Assembly: GCA_020345805.1 (NCBI GenBank)
Contig: CP070772.1
Location: 3,732,036-3,764,116, forward strand
Reading direction: 5' to 3'
Length of the DNA: 32,081 nt
Source: Phycisphaerales bacterium
Lineage (GTDB): Bacteria > Planctomycetota > Phycisphaerae > Phycisphaerales > SM1A02
In this document: positions 15,334 to 23,099 of the stretch, piece after piece
How the letters are laid out: each line of letters opens with the position of its first letter
Numbering within the stretch: the stretch's first letter is position 1
The notes under the pieces: model-generated
The model's input: only the letters and a program-made list of their open reading frames with translations
What the model was told of the DNA's origin: nothing
Database searches by the model: none
Translations under genes and position numbers: made by a program

Positions 15334-16308
15334 TCACCGGGGAGCAGACCCGGCGTTTTGATCGTCCCCGTCTGGCTCAGCAGCTTTCTGCCGCTTTGCC
15401 GCCGGGAATACCTGTCGACTGCCCGCCCCGATCGCCAGGCCCTCCTCGCCGAACGCCTTTCTTATCCGCTCAATCGCCTCTTCGCCCGTGCAGTGCGTCG
15501 GGGCGACCTGTTTCGCGCCCGTGCTCTTGAGCCCGTCGATGACCCGCTCGATGCCGTCCGGCATGATCTCACCCAGGTGGAAACCGCCGAGGACAAGCTT
15601 CACCGGCTCCTTCGCATGAGCCTTGGCGGCCCTGGTGATTTGCACGATCCCCGGATGCGCGCAGCCGGTGACGACCACGATGCCCTCCGCCGTCCTGATA
15701 TAGATCCCCTGTTCGGGCACCCGCCGGTGGATGACGCCGGTCGTCCACACCCCCTCGCACGCTTTCTGAGGATCTTCCGTCTCCACCACCTTCGCCGCGG
15801 TCTGACGCACCTGGTCTTTGAATTGGGCCGGAAAAATCGCCGGCATGTAGACCTCGACCTCGGCGTTGACCTTGAGAAACTCCGCAAGCCCCGCGGTGTG
15901 ATCTCCGTGAGAATGCGACAGCACGACCGCGTCGATCTCCTTGGGGTCGATACCGCACTTTTCCAGGTTGCGCAGGAGCATCTTCCCGTCAATACCCGTG
16001 TCGAAGAGGATGGTCTTCTCAAAGCCGGTGATGACGCAGCTGAAACCCCACGCCGTTTCGAGGCGCTCGTCCGACGGATTGTTGTCGAAGACAATTCGCA
16101 ACTCGATTCGGTCCTTGTCAGCCGCGGCCGCCGGCTCAGCGGTCGCAGTATCGGCAGTCGCCACCGGCGGATCGTTGGCCACTGCAAGGGACGTTTGCAC
16201 AGTGAGCGCGATCGTTGACACCAGCAGCACGATCACGTGCGACCGGTCCCGACTCGCTGTAGTCGCGGCGAGGAAGTAAGTGAGAAACGGCGTTCGGCGG
16301 ATCCTCAT
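15334..16308 (-). CDS. Exported metallo-beta-lactamase-fold hydrolase
   Basis: The product has 324 residues. GAGGAG lies 9 bases before the ATG at 16308. A basic leader and the hydrophobic stretch HVIVLLVSTIALTVQTSLAVA (about 24-44) indicate a signal peptide, followed by an Ala/Thr-rich linker. The metal-binding signature S-H132-S-H134-G-D136-H137 is intact, and the later metal ligands are suggested by GCAHPG and GGFHLG, with VAPTHCTG near the end. This arrangement resembles the subfamily annotated as 7,8-dihydropterin-6-yl-methyl-4-(beta-D-ribofuranosyl)aminobenzene 5'-phosphate synthase and related MBL-fold hydrolases, but a periplasmic location makes that reaction doubtful. Two metal ions, probably zinc, are expected. 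The natural substrate is unknown. The gene diverges from the heme cluster across 298 bases. Confidence 0.88.
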   Translation of the reverse strand: MRIRRTPFLTYFLAATTASRDRSHVIVLLVSTIALTVQTSLAVANDPPVATADTATAEPAAAADKDRIELRIVFDNNPSDERLETAWGFSCVITGFEKTILFDTGIDGKMLLRNLEKCGIDPKEIDAVVLSHSHGDHTAGLAEFLKVNAEVEVYMPAIFPAQFKDQVRQTAAKVVETEDPQKACEGVWTTGVIHRRVPEQGIYIRTAEGIVVVTGCAHPGIVQITRAAKAHAKEPVKLVLGGFHLGEIMPDGIERVIDGLKSTGAKQVAPTHCTGEEAIERIRKAFGEEGLAIGAGSRQVFPAAKRQKAAEPDGDDQNAGSAPR

Positions 16309-16606
16309 TATCGAGCACTCCTCATTGACCCTGCTGATCGCGGCCCGCCCTCTCCCCTCCGGGCCCTCAGCCTACCGTCGGGGGCCGGGTGTTGCCCCGA
16401 ATCGGCAAAAACGCCGTGATCTCGACCCAACCGACCGCAACCGTCACGACTCGGCGACCTCCCCGCGAGCAAGCCTTGGGAGCCACCACTACCGCCGGCT
16501 GCACGCAATCCCGTTCAGTTGCGGGCGGGCCTATTATTCGCCTCGCCTAATCCATTTCGGGGCCCGCCCCCATCCTCAGGTCGACCGCGATACGGACTCC
16601 AGCGCC
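16309..16606. other. 298-base divergent intergenic region upstream of hemL
   Basis: This region must hold the promoters of the metallo-hydrolase (minus) and of the hemLCD cluster (plus). TATTATTCG near 16530 is the only AT-rich patch close to hemL and could be part of a -10 region. I see no clear -35, operator or riboswitch. Confidence 0.35.
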
Positions 16607-17917
16607 ATGACCACATCATCAGGAACATCTCAGATCTCCCGGTCAGACGCCTGTTATGAACGGGCCTGCAAGGTCCTCGCCGGGGGCGTGAACAGCCCCG
16701 TGCGGGCTTTTCGCGCCGTGGGAGGCCGGCCGGTGTTTCTCAAGGCCGCCGAAGGGCCGTATGTCACCGACGTGGACGGCAATCGCTACATCGATCTCGT
16801 CGGCACGTGGGGCCCGGCCATCGTCGGCCATGCCCATCCCGAGGTGGTCCGGGCCGTGCAGCAGGCCGCGGCCGAGGGGCTGAGCTTCGGGGCCTGTTGC
16901 GAGCGCGAGGCGGAACTGGCTGAGATCATCGTCGGTGCACTGCCGTCCGTTGAGCTTCTGCGCTTCGTCAACAGCGGCACGGAAGCGACCATGAGCGTGG
17001 TGCGACTCATCCGCGCCGCCACCGGCCGGACGAAGATCCTCAAGTTCCTCGGCTGCTATCACGGCCATGTCGATGTGCTGCTGGTGGCCGCCGGCTCCGG
17101 CGCCGCCACGCTGGGCGTACCGGACTCCGCGGGCGTGCCGAAGGACTTCGCCGCCCACACGCTGCTGGCGCCTTACAACGATCTTGACGCGGTGAAGCGG
17201 ATCGCCGCCGAGCACGGCGATGACCTGGCCGGCATTCTCGTCGAGCCGGTGGCAGGGAACATGGGATACGTCCCGCCCGCAGAAGGGTTCCTCGAAGGCC
17301 TGCGCAAGCTTTGCAATGATTGCGGGGCGCTGCTGGTGTTTGATGAAGTGATGACCGGCTTCCGCGTGGCGTGGGGCGGCTATCAGGTCAAGGCCGATCT
17401 CAATCCCGATATCACCTGCCTGGGAAAGGTGATCGGAGGCGGCATGCCGGTGGCGGCTTACGGCGGGCGGCGGGATCTGATGGAGATGGTCAGCCCCCTC
17501 GGGCCGGTCTACCAGGCCGGCACGTTGAGCGGCAACCCCGTAGGCATGGCCGGCGGCGCGGCGACGCTACGCCTCTGCCGGGCCGATGGCTTCTATGAGG
17601 GGCTGGAGGCGAAGACGACCCAACTGGCCGAGGGCCTGCTTGACGCAGCGAACGCGGCGGGTGTGCCGCTCCAGACCGGCGCAGTGGGCGGAATGCTCGG
17701 CGTGGCGTTCGCCGATAAACCGGTGAGGAATTACGATGACGCCGCGGCCTGCGATCACGAGATGTTCGGCCGGTTCTTCCACGCCATGCTTCAGCGCGGC
17801 GTGTGGCTCCCGCCCTCGGGCTACGAGGCCATGTTCGTTTCCTCGACACACGACGAGACGGTGATCAGTCGGATCATCGACGCCGCCGCCGACAGCTTCA
17901 AGGCGATTGCCAGATGA
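16607..17917 (+). CDS. hemL: Glutamate-1-semialdehyde 2,1-aminomutase
   Basis: HemL converts glutamate-1-semialdehyde to 5-aminolevulinate with PLP, the second step of the C5 route to tetrapyrroles. The product has 436 residues, the usual family length. It opens with YERACKVLAGGVNSPVRAF, a hallmark of HemL. FVNSGTEATMSVVRLIRAATGR is the cofactor-phosphate region, LVFDEVMTGFR holds the PLP-contacting aspartate, and LGKVIGGGMPVAAYGG contains the Schiff-base lysine (Lys274). LSGNPVGMAGG follows. The frame is open further upstream, but the ATG at 16607 fits the family N-terminus. It is the first gene of hemL-hemC-hemD, and its TGA overlaps the hemC ATG (ATGA at 17914-17917), suggesting translational coupling. 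Confidence 0.97.
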   Translation: MTTSSGTSQISRSDACYERACKVLAGGVNSPVRAFRAVGGRPVFLKAAEGPYVTDVDGNRYIDLVGTWGPAIVGHAHPEVVRAVQQAAAEGLSFGACCEREAELAEIIVGALPSVELLRFVNSGTEATMSVVRLIRAATGRTKILKFLGCYHGHVDVLLVAAGSGAATLGVPDSAGVPKDFAAHTLLAPYNDLDAVKRIAAEHGDDLAGILVEPVAGNMGYVPPAEGFLEGLRKLCNDCGALLVFDEVMTGFRVAWGGYQVKADLNPDITCLGKVIGGGMPVAAYGGRRDLMEMVSPLGPVYQAGTLSGNPVGMAGGAATLRLCRADGFYEGLEAKTTQLAEGLLDAANAAGVPLQTGAVGGMLGVAFADKPVRNYDDAAACDHEMFGRFFHAMLQRGVWLPPSGYEAMFVSSTHDETVISRIIDAAADSFKAIAR

Positions 17918-18804
17918 ACACGCTCAAAGTCGGAACCCGCGGCAGCCTGCTGGCCCTCACCCAGACCCGGTGGGTGTGTGCGCAGTTGAAGAGCGCTCAT
18001 CCCGGGCTGAGCATCGAGGAAGTGATCATCACCACGCACGGCGACGCGGTGACGGACCGGCCGGTCGATGCATCGTGGCCCGTGGGAAGCTTCGTCACGG
18101 CGCTGGAAGAAGCGCTGCTGGCCGGCGAGGTCGACTTCGCGGTCCACAGCTACAAGGACCTGCCCACCGAGTCGCCCCAAGGCCTGGTGATCGCGGCGGT
18201 TCCGCCGCGGGAGGTGCCCCACGATGTGCTGGTGACCCGCGAGCCGGCGGATCTGGACAATCTGCCTGCAGGTTTCCGCGTGGGCACCAGTAGCCCCCGG
18301 CGCGTCGCGCAAATGCATCGCCTGGGCGACATTCAGACGGTACCGATCCGGGGCAACGTGCCGACCCGGTTGAAGAAGATCGAGCAGGAGGACCTGGACG
18401 GGGTGGTGCTGGCCGCGGCGGGTCTGAAACGGCTGGGCATCGAGCCTCCCTATGTCATTGACTTGCCGCCCGACCGGTTCGTGCCCGCCCCCGCCCAAGG
18501 CGCCCTGGCGATCCAGACGAGAACTGAAGGCGAAGCGGGCGGCATCGTGGCGGTGCTGGAAGATGACGCCACGCGCCGGGCCGTCGTGGGCGAGCGCAGC
18601 GTGCTTGCCGGGGTGAACGCCGGTTGCCAGACGCCGGTGGGGGCGTGGGCGACGGTTGATGGAAACGCAATCGAGCTGCGCGGCCAGATGTTCAGCGACG
18701 AGGGCGTGCACCTGGCCGAGTCCGTCGAGCGCGGCGAGGACCCGCAGGCCGTCGGCTTCGCAGTGGCCCGCCGACTGCTCGTACAATTACAGGCAAAGGC
18801 ATGA
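17914..18804 (+). CDS. hemC: Porphobilinogen deaminase (hydroxymethylbilane synthase)
   Basis: HemC polymerises four porphobilinogen molecules into hydroxymethylbilane, using a covalently bound dipyrromethane primer. The product has 296 residues. It starts KVGTRGSLLALTQTRWV, the typical N-terminus. DFAVHSYKDLPTE is the catalytic aspartate region, FRVGTSSPRRVAQ the substrate-binding arginines, and VPTRLKKIEQ and LAAAGLKRLG follow. NAGCQTPVG carries the cofactor cysteine, Cys238. The canonical motif is GGCQVPIG, so the flanking residues differ slightly but the cysteine is kept. The ATG at 17914 overlaps the hemL stop, and the hemC stop overlaps the hemD start, so the three genes form one tightly packed transcript. 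Confidence 0.97.
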   Translation: MNTLKVGTRGSLLALTQTRWVCAQLKSAHPGLSIEEVIITTHGDAVTDRPVDASWPVGSFVTALEEALLAGEVDFAVHSYKDLPTESPQGLVIAAVPPREVPHDVLVTREPADLDNLPAGFRVGTSSPRRVAQMHRLGDIQTVPIRGNVPTRLKKIEQEDLDGVVLAAAGLKRLGIEPPYVIDLPPDRFVPAPAQGALAIQTRTEGEAGGIVAVLEDDATRRAVVGERSVLAGVNAGCQTPVGAWATVDGNAIELRGQMFSDEGVHLAESVERGEDPQAVGFAVARRLLVQLQAKA

Positions 18805-19475
18805 AGATCTGGGTCACGCGTGATGAGGAACCGGGCGGCCCGCTGTCGGCAGCGCTGGAAGCGGCGGGCCTGGAGCCGATCCTCGAGCCGGTCATCACGC
18901 GCCGCGTGCTCACCGAGGCCCGGGCGGAGATTGCATCTCTGGGCCCAGATGACTGGCTGGTTCTGACAAGTGTGTATGCGATCGAGGCGGCTGCGCAGGA
19001 TGCGGCCCGCATTCCGCGGGTGGCGGTGGTGGGCGAGGCGTCGCGAAAGAAAGCCGAGGAACTCGGCCTGCGCGTCGAGTTGGTGAGTGCCGAAGGCAGC
19101 GGGCGCGACCTGTTTGCGCGCCTGTCGGACCTTGCCCGCGGGATGAAGGTCTGTTATCCCCGCTCGTCCCTGGCCGATATGCCCGAGCTTCCCGACGATG
19201 TCGAGCTTATAAGTCCGGTTCTGTACGAGACTGTCGCAAGTGACTATCGGCGCGGGATTGCGAACGAAGTCGATGCCGCTGCGGTGGCCAGCCCTTCGGC
19301 CGTGCGGGCCATGGGCAAAGTTGACCTTCGCCTGGCCAGCATCGGCCCGACCACGAGCGCGGCGATCCGCGAACTGGGGATGGAGCCGTGGCTGGAAGCG
19401 CCGCAGCCGAGCTTCGACGCGCTGGCAAGAGCCATTGCCGATCAGGCAAGGTCCTCGCGGAACCAGCGGGCGTAA
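18801..19475 (+). CDS. hemD: Uroporphyrinogen-III synthase
   Basis: HemD cyclises hydroxymethylbilane to uroporphyrinogen III, inverting ring D. The product has 224 residues, slightly shorter than the usual 240-260. This family is weakly conserved, and the call rests on its features and position: KIWVTRDE at the start, DDWLVLTSVYAIEA (the FTS-type segment), VAVVGEASRKKAEELG, the second-domain strands CYPRSSLADMPEL and LYETVA, AVASPSAVRAM, and LASIGPTTSAAIRELG near the end. The ATG overlaps the hemC stop (ATGA at 18801-18804). The 3' end runs 34 bases into the 3' end of hemB on the other strand (19442-19475), with no room for a terminator between them. Confidence 0.92.
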   Translation: MKIWVTRDEEPGGPLSAALEAAGLEPILEPVITRRVLTEARAEIASLGPDDWLVLTSVYAIEAAAQDAARIPRVAVVGEASRKKAEELGLRVELVSAEGSGRDLFARLSDLARGMKVCYPRSSLADMPELPDDVELISPVLYETVASDYRRGIANEVDAAAVASPSAVRAMGKVDLRLASIGPTTSAAIRELGMEPWLEAPQPSFDALARAIADQARSSRNQRA

Positions 19476-20467
19476 TCCAGCGCGGCGTAGGTGAAGATGA
19501 TGTCCGCCCCGGCCCGGGCGATCGCCGTCAGCGATTCGGTCATGCACGCCCGCTCATCGAGCCAGCCGCGCTCGGCCGCGGCCTTTATCATCGCGTACTC
19601 GCCGCTGACGTGATAGGCCGCGATGGGCAGGTCCGAATGCTCGCGCAACTGCGATATCACGTCCAGGTAGGGAAGGGCCGGCTTGACCATGATGATGTCC
19701 GCCGCCTCCATCTCGTCCAGCACCATCTCGATCCGCGCTTCGCGAACGTTGGCCGGGTCCATCTGGTAGGTCTTCTTGTCCTTCGGGACGTTGGGGGCAT
19801 CGACGGGCGCCGAGTCCAGGGCCTCGCGGAACGGGCCGTAGAAGGAAGAGGCGTACTTGGCGGTGTAACTTAATATCGCCACCTTCTCCTGGCCGGCCTG
19901 ATCGAGGGCGGCCCGGATGCCGCCCACCCGCCCGTCCATCATGTCCGAAGGCGCGACGATGTCCGCTCCGACCTGGCCGTGCAGCACCGCCATCTGCGCG
20001 AGGATGTCGACCGTCTCATCGTTGAGGATCTCGCCCTCGGCGCTGACCAGGCCGTCATGGCCGAGGCTGGAATATGGATCGAGCGCGATGTCGGTGATCA
20101 GGCACGCATCGGGCAGCGCCTCGCGCAGCGCCTTGACCGCCCGGCAGAGAAGGTTGCTTTCATCCAGTCCGTGCTCGGCCCGGGGCGTCTTCAGCGCGGG
20201 ATCGATCGCGGGAAAGAGGGCGAATGCACCCACGCCCAGCTTCATCGCCTCGGCGCATTCATCGATCGCCTTATCGATCGAAAGGCGGCAGCGCCCGGGC
20301 ATGGCGTCGATCGGCTGGGCGATATTCTCGCCGTCGATGAGGAACAGGGGCAGGACCAGCTTCTGCGGGGGGAGGATCGTCTCCCGCACCAGACTGCGAA
20401 TGACTTCCGTGCGGCGAAGCCTGCGGGGACGGCGCTCGGGGCGCGGCAGCGGGTGATTTTCGGTCAT
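19442..20467 (-). CDS. hemB: Delta-aminolevulinic acid dehydratase (porphobilinogen synthase)
   Basis: HemB joins two 5-aminolevulinates to porphobilinogen. The product has 341 residues. Both Schiff-base lysines are present: YTAKYASSFYGPF (Lys204) and IMVKPALPYLD (Lys262). The metal site reads ITDIALDPYSSLGHDG: the catalytic-zinc cysteines of animal and yeast enzymes are absent and Asp130 and Asp138 occupy the region, which matches the Mg-dependent or zinc-independent type of many bacteria and plants. The N-terminus is Arg- and Pro-rich, followed by LVLPLFLIDGEN. GAGGTAAC precedes the ATG. It is the last gene of the minus-strand heme cluster, 36 bases after hemG, and overlaps hemD tail to tail. 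Confidence 0.97.
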   Translation of the reverse strand: MTENHPLPRPERRPRRLRRTEVIRSLVRETILPPQKLVLPLFLIDGENIAQPIDAMPGRCRLSIDKAIDECAEAMKLGVGAFALFPAIDPALKTPRAEHGLDESNLLCRAVKALREALPDACLITDIALDPYSSLGHDGLVSAEGEILNDETVDILAQMAVLHGQVGADIVAPSDMMDGRVGGIRAALDQAGQEKVAILSYTAKYASSFYGPFREALDSAPVDAPNVPKDKKTYQMDPANVREARIEMVLDEMEAADIIMVKPALPYLDVISQLREHSDLPIAAYHVSGEYAMIKAAAERGWLDERACMTESLTAIARAGADIIFTYAALDYARWFREDLA

Positions 20468-20503
20468 CTGAAGTTACCTCTATGTCGAGTCGGCTCTTTC
20501 TTC

Positions 20504-22018
20504 TCAGGCCACGGAGGAGTCTATTCGGGACGACGCCCGCGCCGCGGGTTGACGGCCGGCACCTGAGGCTGGCGTGCCGTTCAGTCGGGCGGCCGCCGCG
20601 GATGTCCGTTCCGCCATGATATCACCGGCCAGGCGTTCTCCCAGCTCCGTCGCCTCGCGCACGCAGTCGTTGATGGACACGCCTCGCAGGTAGCTGCCGA
20701 TGACGTACAGTCGGGGGAGGATCGAGATTTCGCTCTCGATCCGCTGGACGCGATCGAGATGCCCCACGTGATACTGGGGTATGGCCCGCGGCCATCGGCA
20801 GATGTCCACCAGCGAGGGCTCCCCGGCAAGCTGAAGCGGCCCGCGCAGGGCGGAGGTGGCTATGTCGAGCAGTTCCGCATCGCTGCGCTCGGTCGCCTGG
20901 GCGTCGCGCGGCCCGCCCATGAACACGCGGATGATGCGCGTGCCCTCGCGGCCGTGATGTGGAAACGCGCTGTCGGCCCAGAGCACGCCCATGACCGGCA
21001 TGTCGCCCTCCGAGGCGGGAACCAGGAAGCCGTATCCCTGCATCGGATGTCCCACATCCTCCTCACGATACGCCAGATTCAGTACCACCAGCGACGCGGA
21101 CTGAATCGAATCGAGGATATCCGACGCCTCCGGCGCCAGCGGCTGCAGCAGACGCGAGGTTGCGGGAGCCGGAGTGGCCAGAACCAGGTGGCGACAACTG
21201 AACGTTTCCTCGGTGCCCCGGCCGTTGCGAAGGCAGTGGAGCCGGTAACTGCCACCGTATTGCTCAATCGACACCACCCGCCGGCCGGGCAGAAGACCAT
21301 CACCCAACTGTCGGCCCAGCCAGTCTGGCAGCGCCTGCAGCCCGTCGCGGAAGCTTATGAGTCCCCTGTACCGGTTCAGTTCCGGGTCCGCCTGCAGCCG
21401 CCGCCTCTTCTCCCGCAGCACTTTCATTTCATAAAGCAGCGGGCTCCATTTCCGGCGGTCGAACTGCCAGGCCTTGGGGAAGCAGGCTTTCAGGCTGAGC
21501 CTGCGGCTGTCGCCTCCGAACACCCCCGCGACGATCGAGCTGATGAAAGTGTCGGCGACTTCCGCTCCCAGCCGGCGCCGGGCGGCCTCGGCGATGGTGG
21601 GCTCGTCATTACGGGCCGGCCGGCTGAAAAGCATGCCGGTCAGCAGGCGGGTCTTCGCCCCGAAGCTCAGCAGGGGAGTGCCGATCAGCCCGCCCGGACC
21701 CATCGGCACCTCATGCAGCACGCCCTTGCGGTACAGAAAGCGGGCATTGCCCGCCTCCGAGGCCGTCACCGTGGCAACTTCCCCGGCGCACTCATCCAGG
21801 AGATTGCGGAACGCGTCATCGCGGACCAGCACGTTGAACGGCCCCTTCTCCAGGATCAGGCCGTCGCGCTTCTCCGTGCGCATGCACCCGCCCAGCGCCT
21901 TTTCGATCTCAAGGAGGCCCACATCGACACCCGCCTTCTTCAATCGCCAGGCGGTCACCAGCCCGCTAATGCCCGCGCCGACCACGATCGCCTGAAATGT
22001 CCTGTCGCTTCTGGTCAT
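20504..22018 (-). CDS. hemG: Protoporphyrinogen oxidase, HemY-type flavoprotein
   Basis: This enzyme removes six electrons from protoporphyrinogen IX to give protoporphyrin IX, with FAD and usually oxygen as acceptor. The product has 504 residues. The dinucleotide-binding fold is at the N-terminus (IVVGAGISGLVTAWRL, about 11-26, then LLEIEKALGG), followed by the RTEKRDG-type FAD contact and GPFNVLV. The C-terminus carries the second FAD-binding segment, YVIGSYLRGVSINDCVREA, which corresponds to the GNY-x-GV-x-I-x-DC motif typical of HemY-type oxidases. It is homologous to eukaryotic PPOX and not to the flavodoxin-like HemG of E. coli or to HemJ. It sits 3 bases after hemE and 36 before hemB. 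Some bacterial homologues oxidise coproporphyrinogen III, but HemN and a ferrochelatase in the same cluster favour the protoporphyrin route. Confidence 0.93.
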   Translation of the reverse strand: MTRSDRTFQAIVVGAGISGLVTAWRLKKAGVDVGLLEIEKALGGCMRTEKRDGLILEKGPFNVLVRDDAFRNLLDECAGEVATVTASEAGNARFLYRKGVLHEVPMGPGGLIGTPLLSFGAKTRLLTGMLFSRPARNDEPTIAEAARRRLGAEVADTFISSIVAGVFGGDSRRLSLKACFPKAWQFDRRKWSPLLYEMKVLREKRRRLQADPELNRYRGLISFRDGLQALPDWLGRQLGDGLLPGRRVVSIEQYGGSYRLHCLRNGRGTEETFSCRHLVLATPAPATSRLLQPLAPEASDILDSIQSASLVVLNLAYREEDVGHPMQGYGFLVPASEGDMPVMGVLWADSAFPHHGREGTRIIRVFMGGPRDAQATERSDAELLDIATSALRGPLQLAGEPSLVDICRWPRAIPQYHVGHLDRVQRIESEISILPRLYVIGSYLRGVSINDCVREATELGERLAGDIMAERTSAAAARLNGTPASGAGRQPAARASSRIDSSVA

Positions 22019-22021
22019 GGC

Positions 22022-23089
22022 TCATCTCTCCCCGCCGGCGTCATTCGCATCGTGCAGAGTGGTGGTCCTGCAGGTCTCGATCAACCGGCAGACGTTCTCC
22101 ACCGGCGTGTCCTTGAGCAGTCCGTGGTTCAGATTGAGTATGTGACCTTCGTGCCTTCCCGCGGCGATGCACGACCGCACCGCCTCTTCGACCTCATCCG
22201 GCGACCCGTCCTGCAGAAGCCGGTTGTCGACGTTGCCCTGCAGGGCGACCCGATCGCCATAGAGGCTCTTCGCCTTAGCCAGATCAACGCATCGGCCCAC
22301 GCTCAGCACGTCCGCGCCGGTCTCGACCATCAGACCAAGGCAGGCCCGCTCCTTCACAAAGAGGATGCGGGGCACGCGATCGCCGAGTAGCTGAAGGACC
22401 GCCGCCTGATACGGATGCGCAAACTCCTGGTATTCCGCATCGCTGAGCAGGTCGGCCACGGACTCGAAAAGCTGCACGCCGTCAACGCCGGTGTCGATCT
22501 GCAGGCTCAGGTAAGAGGCGGTGAGGGTGGCGAGCTTCTCCAGCAGCCGGTGCAGCGCCGCCGGATCGCTCTTCATCAGGACCCGGGTGTGATCCAGGCA
22601 TCTGCCCGGGCTGCGGCCCTCGATCAGGAACGCCGCCAGCGTGAACGGGGCGCCGGCGAATCCCAGCAGCGGGATCGCCCCGTCCAGCTCGCGCTGCACC
22701 AGACGGATCGACTCGGGGACGAACGGCAGCTCCTCTCCAGGCTCATACATCTTCAGCTGCCGCACATCCGCCTCCGATCGCACGGGCTTATCAAACTGCG
22801 GCCCGGGCCGGAACACGCAGGTCACCCCCATGGGATCGAGGGGGGTGAGGATGTCCTGGAAGAGAATCAGGGCATCCACGCCGAACCTCCTCGGGAGCAT
22901 GGTGATGCTGGCCGCCAGCTCCGGATGTCGGAAGAGCTGCTCCAGCGGCAGGCCCGCCTCTTCACGCAGGGCAAGGTAGGCCGGGTCGAACCTGCCTGCC
23001 TGGCGCATCAGCCACACGCCCGTGCGCTCGGTGCGCTGCCGGCGGGCGGCCCGGAGGATCAGATCGTTGGCGATCAGAGTCGTGCTCAT
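22022..23089 (-). CDS. hemE: Uroporphyrinogen decarboxylase
   Basis: HemE removes four carboxyl groups from uroporphyrinogen III to give coproporphyrinogen III, without a cofactor. The product has 355 residues. I prefer the ATG at 23089, with AGGAG just upstream (AGGAGAGACGG), over the in-frame start at 23146, which would overlap hemN. GVWLMRQAGRFDPAYLALR is the signature that binds the substrate carboxylates. ILFQDILTPLDPMG holds the catalytic aspartate, where the usual motif is FSDIL. LLGFAGAPFTLAAFLIEG and the C-terminal NLNHGLLKDTPVENV are family features. It follows hemN by 10 bases and precedes hemG by 3 bases, so co-transcription is very likely. Confidence 0.97.
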   Translation of the reverse strand: MSTTLIANDLILRAARRQRTERTGVWLMRQAGRFDPAYLALREEAGLPLEQLFRHPELAASITMLPRRFGVDALILFQDILTPLDPMGVTCVFRPGPQFDKPVRSEADVRQLKMYEPGEELPFVPESIRLVQRELDGAIPLLGFAGAPFTLAAFLIEGRSPGRCLDHTRVLMKSDPAALHRLLEKLATLTASYLSLQIDTGVDGVQLFESVADLLSDAEYQEFAHPYQAAVLQLLGDRVPRILFVKERACLGLMVETGADVLSVGRCVDLAKAKSLYGDRVALQGNVDNRLLQDGSPDEVEEAVRSCIAAGRHEGHILNLNHGLLKDTPVENVCRLIETCRTTTLHDANDAGGER

Positions 23090-23099
23090 CCGTCTCTCC

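Noticed and set aside
15211..16218. 335-codon plus-strand frame opposite the metallo-hydrolase gene
   Set aside because: The minus strand carries an intact HSHGDH motif and signal peptide with a good ribosome-binding site. The plus-strand product has none of these.
20759..22390. 543-codon plus-strand frame opposite hemG and hemE
   Set aside because: It is a shadow of two well-supported heme genes on the other strand, and its composition is typical of antisense translation.
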